Translations under genes and position numbers: made by a program | Notes under the pieces: generated by a model | Told to the model about the DNA's origin: nothing | What the model saw: the letters and a program-made list of their open reading frames with translations, nothing else | The model's database searches: none | Assembly: GCA_037074765.1 (NCBI GenBank) | Contig: JBAMDO010000192.1 | Location: 47,986 to 111,985, forward strand | Reading direction: 5' to 3' | From: Mansonella perstans | Lineage: Eukaryota > Nematoda > Chromadorea > Rhabditida > Onchocercidae | Length of the DNA: 64,000 nucleotides | Shown: positions 56,965 to 64,000 of the stretch, piece by piece | How positions within the stretch are numbered: the stretch's first letter is position 1 | Layout of the letters: each line of letters starts with the position of its first letter

Positions 56965-58386
56965 TACGACAAGTTTCATCGCTAGATGACATGAAAATAA
57001 ATGGCTTAGAACGAAATAAATATTATACATCTGTCCATTAGTTTAAACAAGCTTATATAATAGGAAGAGGACACGGACTTGCCTCTTTTAAACTAAATTT
57101 TGAAAGTATTAGTTATCATTGCGGAATAAAAAAACACTAACATCCCAATGACCTTTTTTTTTTTATTTGAACTCATCCCAATTAAGCAATCGGGGAATTA
57201 AGCTAGAGCTATTACTATTTGCTAGTTAGCTTCAAATACCTTCTTAACTATTCGACATAAACTGAATTTCAGTCAATCATTCTTTTGGAATATCAGTGAA
57301 TAAGCTAAAATCTCTCTTCATTTTCATACAAAATTATCACTAAATTTGTTATCAAATAAAAAACGAATCACTTGATAAATCATCTATCATCATTCATTCA
57401 TTTAATATGAAAGAGATTTTCTCCGATAATTTCTGTTTGAAAGTCTTTTAATGCTAAACCATAATTTTGTATATATGAACTGTAATCTTTCGAATATTTC
57501 AAAATATTATAAATCTGTGATTTCATTTTTTATAGAGTAGAATAATTAATTCATAATAGATTGTTGCTTGTAAAGTATTGTTAAATTATAGTATCTTTCT
57601 CATCTTAAAAATATAATAATGAAAAGTTTGCAGATAATTCCAAATAGTCATTGTCCACAACTTTTCCTTCCAATTTACATATATAATAATGTGTTTCCAT
57701 GGTGATAGTACACTTTTGCATTCCTTTTGCTATCTACACTAATTAGTTATTTAATTAAAATTAGTGAAAAATAATCTTTCAGCATTACTTTCTTAAAAAG
57801 ATAATTTGGGGATTGCTAACTTTGGCACTTGCACACTATAAATTCTTCTATAGGCCATGACTATAATTTTATTATTTTTTATTTTTTTTTTTTTTTTGAT
57901 GCATTTCGCGGGATTGCTAGAAGATTTGACAAAACTATGGCCGGGTTCTGCTAGTAACAATCATGGTATCCTTTGCACATCTGATATTTTTAAAAATATA
58001 AGGTTAAAAAAAATGACTTTAATTAAAAGGCTATTTAAACGAATAGGTCCCAGTGCTTTATATTGATTGCTTGCATATATTTAGATTTCGTCTATCTCTC
58101 ACTCTCTACTTGTATTTGTGTGTTTGAAATGTGAACTGGTCATATAGGTTCCAATGATTCCAATAAGGCTCTTATTTCAGAGGATATTTACGCGTTTGTT
58201 GTATACCTTTATCATTCCTATCTTAGTTAAAGTTATTTCTCACCCAAATCTAACTAGACCCTAAATAAACTTTCTGACTACTTGAAACAAATGTTTTTTT
58301 CTCGAAAATTATGTCGAAATTTTACAATCAGTTCCTGGAATATATCTTCTATGTTATAAATTATCACATGCATATCGAAAACTTTC

Positions 58387-58392
58387 CTTCAG
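58387..58392 (+). other. probable trans-splice acceptor of the uS5-like gene
   Basis: ccttcag ends at 58392, ten bases before the ATG at 58403. The position fits spliced-leader addition and supports the start chosen. Confidence 0.55.
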
Positions 58393-58402
58393 ATTTTATG
58401 CA

Positions 58403-60032
58403 ATGGATCGTCGCGAAACATTTCAGGGTGGTTTCGGTAGCAACAGTACCGGTAGTTTTGAAAATCGCGTTTCAGTTGATCATGTTGAAAGATGGTCTAG
58501 GTAATTGAGTCAAATACTTTTCACTCAGCAAAAAATACTCAATTTGCAATTATTGCTAACAAGCTTTTACAAACGAAATCCCTATCCTTGTGGTTATGAA
58601 CCTTATCTGACCTACTTAAAACCTATCCATATTTTTTTCACTATAATTTGTCCTTTCTCTTCTTAAAAATTGATCAGTTACAAAAGCTTTTTCGCAAATT
58701 AATAAAATAAGAAATGAATTTTTATATCGTGACATTTCTTTACTGAATGAATAAGTATATTCAGGGTTTGTATGAAATTCGTCTGAAAGAGAAAAATGTT
58801 TCAATCGTTTTCCTTATATTTTTTCCTAAAATTTTCAACCTTTTCAATATTAAAAAAAGTTGACTGCAGAAAATAAGGTTAACTTAACTTCTACCGCTTT
58901 TCTTTTTAGAATTTCCATCATTCAGATTTTTGAAGCAGAGTCTTGCAGTTCAACGAGAAGCCAAGGTGATGGACCACGACGAATTGGTAGTGGTTTACGT
59001 CGTATAACACTAGACTGGGATAAGCCATGGATTCCGGTAACAAAGCTTGGTCGTTTGGTGAAGGATGGGAGAGTAGCTACAATCGAGGAGATCTACAATA
59101 GATCGATACCCATTCTAGTCGGTCTTCCTATTATTATAATTAAATAACTGCGTATTGGTTAGGGCGAAAATATGTGGTACTCGAAAATATGTGAAAGATT
59201 TCAGTAATATAACTTTTACATATGATCTTCGATAGAAATTATTCCTCATTGTTTTTTTTTCTTCATTTTTTTAAATTTATAGATTCTATTCAGAGATGCG
59301 CCAATTCAAATTCAGTTAAAGAAAAGGAAGAATTGCAGGAATACCAAATTGTGGATGTATTAGTACCAAATCTGAAAGAGCAGGTGTTGAAAATTCTTCC
59401 AGTGCAAAAGGAAGTCCGAAGTGGCTTGCGTACTCGATTTCGAGCGTTTGTTGCCATTGGTGACAGGAATGGACACGTGGGTCTTGGAATGCAGTGCGCA
59501 AAGCGAGTTAGCACTGCGATTAGGCGTGCGATTTACCGTGCCAAAACAGCGGTGGTGCCTGTGCGACGAGCATATTGGCATACAGAATATGGCTTACCTC
59601 ATACTATACCGTGCAAGGTACCCGATTTGTTTTCCTTTTTGTATTTTATAAGATTTAATCTGGCAACACTGCACTTTATCGTCAGTGTTTCGAAGCGAAA
59701 CACAAATATGTAGTAAAAGTTAAAATCTTAAAAATTTCGATTGAAAAAAAAAATTAATTTAGATAATGGTTAATTACTGTGACGTGCGAGTAACACTTTA
59801 CCCAGCTCCTCGCGGTACCGGTATTAGTGCGCCACCCATAGTGCAGAAACTGTTGCACTTAGGTGGCATTCAGGATTGCTATACGTCAACATCCAGTTAT
59901 ACAACGTTAGGCCCAGTTGCGAAGGCTACATTCCTTGCCATTCAGCGTACTTACTTGTTCGAACCGGCGAATGAGAAGACTGATAAAGACAACTCGCTTC
60001 CGGAACTGATGCCATTAGTTAACTCATCATGA
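58403..60032 (+). CDS. divergent ribosomal protein uS5 (RPS2)-like protein
   Basis: Four exons: 58403-58500, 58910-59121, 59283-59617 (or from 59316), 59763-60032; 304 or 293 aa (human RPS2 has 293). uS5 sits in the small ribosomal subunit near the mRNA entry and decoding region. Visible family blocks are [58 protein letters not shown] and QDCYTSTSS. The N-terminus ([13 protein letters not shown]) recalls the RPS2 start but lacks its long Arg-Gly repeats. The protein departs from RPS2 at many positions that are nearly fixed in animals, for example VRSGLRTRF for [20 protein letters not shown] in the RLIPAP region, and a changed C-terminus. All exons are open and splice sites are sound, so it is not plainly a pseudogene. 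A specialised paralogue is the likeliest reading; whether it enters ribosomes is unknown. Confidence 0.88.
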
Positions 60033-60097
60033 TATTCACCATCCGAAACATGTCGCAGAAAAATTTCGTTTATTCCGAAATTTCCCCATTTGTTCCA

Positions 60098-60103
60098 AAT
60101 AAA
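60098..60103 (+). terminator. polyadenylation signal of the uS5-like gene
   Basis: AATAAA lies 66 bases past the TGA at 60030-60032, a normal spacing for a short nematode 3' UTR. Confidence 0.65.
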
Positions 60104-61129
60104 TAAGGATACTTGGGCATAAGTTGCAATTTAAATCATTTAACATTTAGGAAGTCAACGTATCAGACAAAACATTTTTTGTTCATAATAAAGCTAATTG
60201 CCAACAACTTGCTGCCATAGTATTCGTTTCTGACTTCAAAATACTGTTCTGGAGATTTTCAAAGATTTGAGTAAACAACAGTATTTTGAGACATTTAGTG
60301 ATATTCATTATTATTTTTTAATCTGCTAAAAAAATTGCGATGTTCAAAAGGATGCATCAATATTGAGCTCGAGCTTATAGATAATTTACAGATAATTTCG
60401 ACGTAGTAATTTACGTCGAATTTGATTTGTTATTTGTTGAAAATTTTCTTCCCTACTTCAATCTAGTTGCAACTTGGAAATTTAAATCTTTCAACCATTT
60501 CAATTAAAATGATGATAAAAAAATTTTTTCTAGCATTATTATTTCGAAGGAAGCTTATTTTCATGCACTTCATTTATTTATTGTTGTTGTGCTAGAAGCT
60601 TTTATCGCGTTTTTTGTGTTCAGTACATAAATTTTTCAATAGGTACATTTCTTTGCGTCATTGAATCGGATAATTCTGCCCAAACTATTTGCTTATCTAA
60701 TTGCATCACCAAGTATTTGATAGGACTTATTAAAATACAGCAATTGGAGCAATTGGATTTACATAATTTATCTGCTTCCAAAACAAAATCTTTTAGCGAT
60801 TAGTCATTGACTGATGATGATACAATGGAGTTATGGGATAATGTAGAGCTCATAAAGATGCTTTAGACACCCTATCCTGAACAACTTTCCAATTTTAAAC
60901 CTGTTTTCTTCACTTGCAGCACAAAAAGTACTGCACTTTTTTTTATAGATAACGAAATGTCCATTGCATATTAAAATGACTCGAAAATAAAAGCCATTAA
61001 ATCAACACCATCATTTTTGGAATCTGCTTTATTTGCACTGTGTTTTCAGGAAGATGCAAGTTTTCCAGAATTACTTTGTGTACCAGCTTATACAAATCTT
61101 TTTTCGCACTGAATGTGATGCATGGTTTT

Positions 61130-61140
61130 TTTTTTCCTAG
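61130..61140 (+). other. probable trans-splice acceptor directly before the ATG
   Basis: ttttttcctag is followed at once by ATG (61141), leaving no 5' UTR of its own. This is common for spliced-leader mRNAs. Confidence 0.55.
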
Positions 61141-64000
61141 ATGACCAGTCGTGCACGATCGTTGGCAACTCGGGTCACTGCAAGTTTGACAACAGTTCAG
61201 CCACTTTCTTCTGTAGTTGCTACTACTGTAATTAGCGAACTTCCTGTATTTGATATTTCATTACTTAAACAGTAAAATTCGGTCATAATTATAATTTGCT
61301 TAGGCTTTAAGCTGCTTAAGTGATATAAAAAAAGTGATTTTCTAGGACAAAGATGAGGAGATGATTATTGAAGGACATTCCTTGAAACGAATCCAGTCAT
61401 TCACCTCACACATACATCACTTTACTGCTACATCGCCTATCAAACATCGTTATCCAAAGGAAAATGGTGAACATCTATCTTTTGGTATTATTACAGTTAT
61501 TAATCATTAAATTCTAGCTTACTTCTTTCAGCCAAGATATCTGTAAAAAATTCAACGAATAAGTTGGATTAAAGTTCTGATAGGGTATTTTTATACTGCA
61601 TTAAAAAAGAGGATCTGCTCTACCGTTTACAAAAGGCTAAGGCTGCAAAGATGAGTATGACTGCCTTTGCAATGATTAATCGGTGAGCATTGGTAATTAC
61701 GATAGTATTAATAATCTCAACATTCCCTAAAACTTAAAAGTTAACTTTTTACTTCTCAACCTTTATCATTCCCATGCGTTGTTCCACAAAATTTCTGGAT
61801 CATTGAATAGATCATTTTGCTAAACTCAGTCCACGTTGTTACGTCTGAAATTTTCAATATTGAAAAGTGCCACTCAAATTTAAGCTTTATTTTCACTTCA
61901 ATAATCAAAATATATTTGACTTTCCAACATTCATTATCCTTATAAATTTTTGAATAACGAAGCGTAATCTAAACTTTGTTTTCGCAAATATTGAAAAGTT
62001 TTCTTTTCGAATTGGCAAGCAAATTTTAAAAAATTTCGAAAAATATGATCTGAAATAGGCATATAAGAATGAGTGCAGTGAAGCGATAAGAGTTTTCGCT
62101 TAAATTTCTAAATGAAAATTGCAGTTTCAAGTACGGGAAGTTCAGAATCGGATAATACTAGGAATGCTGTCCAGAAAGAGAACATAACGTTTACAAATGA
62201 AGCTACGAATCAGTATTACACGTATGACGTCAAGCATGTGCAGCTTGAGTCAGTTTTCTGCGCCTTTCACAAATTTTTTGGGACAAATAATTGCAAATAG
62301 CAAACAACCCTATTTAGTTTAGCACAACAAAACTGAATAACACTTTTTAAAACTTTTGACGCAATAATAGTAATCCAGCGAAGCATCAAAAATGTGTTTT
62401 ATGTTTGATTTCAGTTTTTTTTTTCTTTTGCAAGGACCGAAATTAGTCTTTATTGAAACAAGAATAAGCAAATCAAGTAAGAGAGCAAGTTGCAATATTT
62501 ATTAACTAAAAACAGCATAACAACTGCCTCTCCTTTCCAGTTTATTGTTACAGTTGTTTTGCTAACTAAACAAGTTTTTCAGAGTAACGGTACGTGGCCC
62601 CGGGGGAGTTACTATCCCAGAAATGGATAGATTAAAGTATTTGATACCAGATGGAACAATTACTGTGATGTGTTTAACTTGGAATGTTGCCTCAAGGGTT
62701 ATTAAAATTTCTCGTTTTCTCTACTGAATCTATTGAATCAAGAAATTTCTTTCCAAGTTCATTAAATTTGCATTATTTTTAGTTCTAGGAATTTTTTTTT
62801 TTTTTTTGTTAAACTATAATTACATTTTTTAGTCTCAGAATCATTTATCAAATATTGTGAAATTGATTACAAACGAACAACCCACGGATAGAGCCGATCT
62901 AATTTGTTTGTGTTTTCAGGAGCTTCCATCAATAAATGCGTTGGTTTTTTTTTTTTTTTTCTCTTCGACTCTTCATATAATTGGTTTTTGAGTTTTTTTG
63001 AAGCGAAATAAAAAAACTGAAGCAAAATTTCAAATTTAGATATTATCACCAGGAAACAGTGAAGTTGTTGGCCGAAGCTGTTGCAGATACACATCTGATG
63101 TTTTGTTGGGTACGAAAATGGTCGCAAATGGCGATTGTTTTTATTCGAAAGCCTTTGGTCGCATATACCTCAAGTTTGTTATTGTGCTTTTGGAAATTAC
63201 GAGATGAATTTATGATATCTAAAATATGGTTAAAATTCGAAATTTTAGCAGATCTCAATTGACTGCATATATATTATGCATTAGTGAATCGGAAATTGTC
63301 AAGCACTTATTGTATTTCATTTATTTATTATCACTCGAATTACAGCGCCAGAATGGCAGTTTATCTCCTGTACTCCAATTGTCAAGCCAGTGCGAACAAA
63401 AGGAGCGATTGCCGTTTTCTTTCGAATTTTCCAGGCATCGGTCATTTTTGTGGCCTGTCACATGACTCGTTAGTTTTGCTTATTACACTTGTATATGAGT
63501 AATGCATCAGAAGAGCAAATTGAAAGTAAAGACGACAATTTTTTAGGTCAGTCCAGAGATTAGAAGCAGAATTAATATGTTGAATGAAATAGGATTTTAA
63601 ACAGTACTTTTAATCACATCTGATAACGATACAAAAGTTTAATTGTTTCATTTGGACATTTATTTGTTACCATCACAATGTCAGGATTCAAAATTGTTTC
63701 AGATGGACCAATATTGAATCGTATATGTGACTATTCGAAAATCTGTGATTCACTACGATTTTCAGCATTAAAACGAAACAATACATTGCATTGTTCAGGA
63801 GTAAAACAAGCTGATTGTGTAAGTTTTGATAGTATAAATTAAAATAGCTTTAAAAGAAGAAAAGAAAAAAGAAGAGTGTTATTCAATTCGTGATTGAATG
63901 CATCGATGTTTGAAGGAGCCATACTCATGTAGAATTACCACTAAATTTTAAATCATTTAGGTTTTCTGGTTTGGTGATTTGAATTTTCGACTTCGAAGTA
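61141..64000 (+). CDS. inositol polyphosphate 5-phosphatase, INPP5E-like, 3' end beyond the window
   Basis: Ten exons are visible: 61141-61227, 61346-61466, 61610-61682, 62132-62248, 62583-62697, 62833-62939, 63040-63173, 63346-63468, 63703-63818, 63961 onward; about 344 residues before the right edge. The N-terminal third is Ser/Thr- and Lys-rich and unconserved. The 5-phosphatase catalytic domain begins at about 155 and shows CLTWNVAS, DLICLCFQELPSI (metal-binding Glu), MAIVFIRKPLVAY, VRTKGAIAVFFRIF and VFWFGDLNFRL. TKGA in place of the NKGG seen in most 5-phosphatases, and the CDYSKICDSL spacing, fit INPP5E (C. elegans inpp-1 is the probable relative). INPP5E removes the 5-phosphate from PI(4,5)P2 and PI(3,4,5)P3 and sets ciliary membrane lipid identity. 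Exons 3 and 4 use atypical aag acceptors and are less sure; the catalytic exons are secure. The DRxLW-type and C-terminal CaaX regions lie outside the window. Confidence 0.88.

Larger units (their letters stand above)
56005..58402. other. divergent region between the iPLA2 and uS5-like genes
   Basis: About 2.4 kb, AT-rich, should hold both promoters. A purine-only tract lies at about 56915-56962. A short frame around 57900 (MHFAGLLEDLTKLWPG) precedes a catg|gtatcc donor, but it joins only to a frame that does not match the uS5 gene. Confidence 0.4.
60033..61140. other. spacer between the uS5-like and INPP5E-type genes
   Basis: About 1.1 kb between two genes on the same strand, AT-rich, with the poly(A) signal near its start and a T-rich acceptor (AG at 61139-61140) at its end. 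The spacing is long for an operon, but shared transcription cannot be excluded from sequence. Confidence 0.45.

Noticed and set aside
57857..58066. Plus-strand frame upstream of the uS5-like gene, beginning with a poly-T-derived hydrophobic run
   Set aside because: Splicing its donor to the next exon gives a frame unrelated to uS5. The ATG at 58403 with its own nearby acceptor explains the gene better.

Overview
The window is nuclear DNA from a nematode, most likely a filarial or other spirurid parasite. The evidence is AT-rich sequence, genes cut into many 50-350 base exons, T-rich acceptors ending CAG or TAG, several start codons 0-22 bases after a splice acceptor (the usual signature of spliced-leader trans-splicing), and one gene that looks nematode-specific. 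No bacterial, viral or organellar block was seen. Gene models were spliced by eye, using reading-frame continuity and remembered family conservation; no alignment was run.

Layout, left to right. 1-3535: unresolved coding-like pieces. 3979-6295 (-): WIPI3/WIPI4-type PROPPIN (WDR45/WDR45B family), 8 exons, 346 aa. 6296-9644: divergent intergenic region with a minisatellite and a hairpin. 9645-15553 (+): SEC14L1-type PRELI/CRAL-TRIO/GOLD protein, 13 exons, 722 aa, with a GC-AG intron. 15554-18563: convergent 3' region with a decayed coding-like island. 18564-24146 (-): SGSM3-type TBC/SH3/RUN protein, 15 exons, about 764 aa if an apparent one-base gap in an A9 run is allowed for. 26053-30093 (+): TBC1D23, 14 exons, 680 aa, with a second GC-AG intron. 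32547-34984 (+): Kelch-like protein with a PPSY motif, a Pro/Gly/Gln-rich tail and a C-terminal CCLQ box, 479 aa. 37025-39755 (-): secreted, probably GPI-anchored cysteine-rich protein, 284 aa. 39756-51271: about 11.5 kb of AT-rich sequence with only weak exon-like pieces. 51272-56004 (-): group VI calcium-independent phospholipase A2 (PLA2G6 type), 14 exons, 1095 aa, with an unusual repeat-bearing N-terminus. 58403-60032 (+): divergent RPS2/uS5-like protein. 61141-64000 (+): INPP5E-type inositol polyphosphate 5-phosphatase, running off the right edge.

Six of the nine assigned genes act on membranes: phosphoinositide binding (WIPI), lipid transfer (SEC14L1), Rab or Golgi trafficking (SGSM3, TBC1D23), phospholipid hydrolysis (iPLA2) and phosphoinositide dephosphorylation (INPP5E). 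They lie on both strands with separate promoters, so this is a neighbourhood and not an operon. The least familiar items are the Kelch/PY/CaaX protein, the divergent uS5 paralogue and the repeat-expanded iPLA2 N-terminus.
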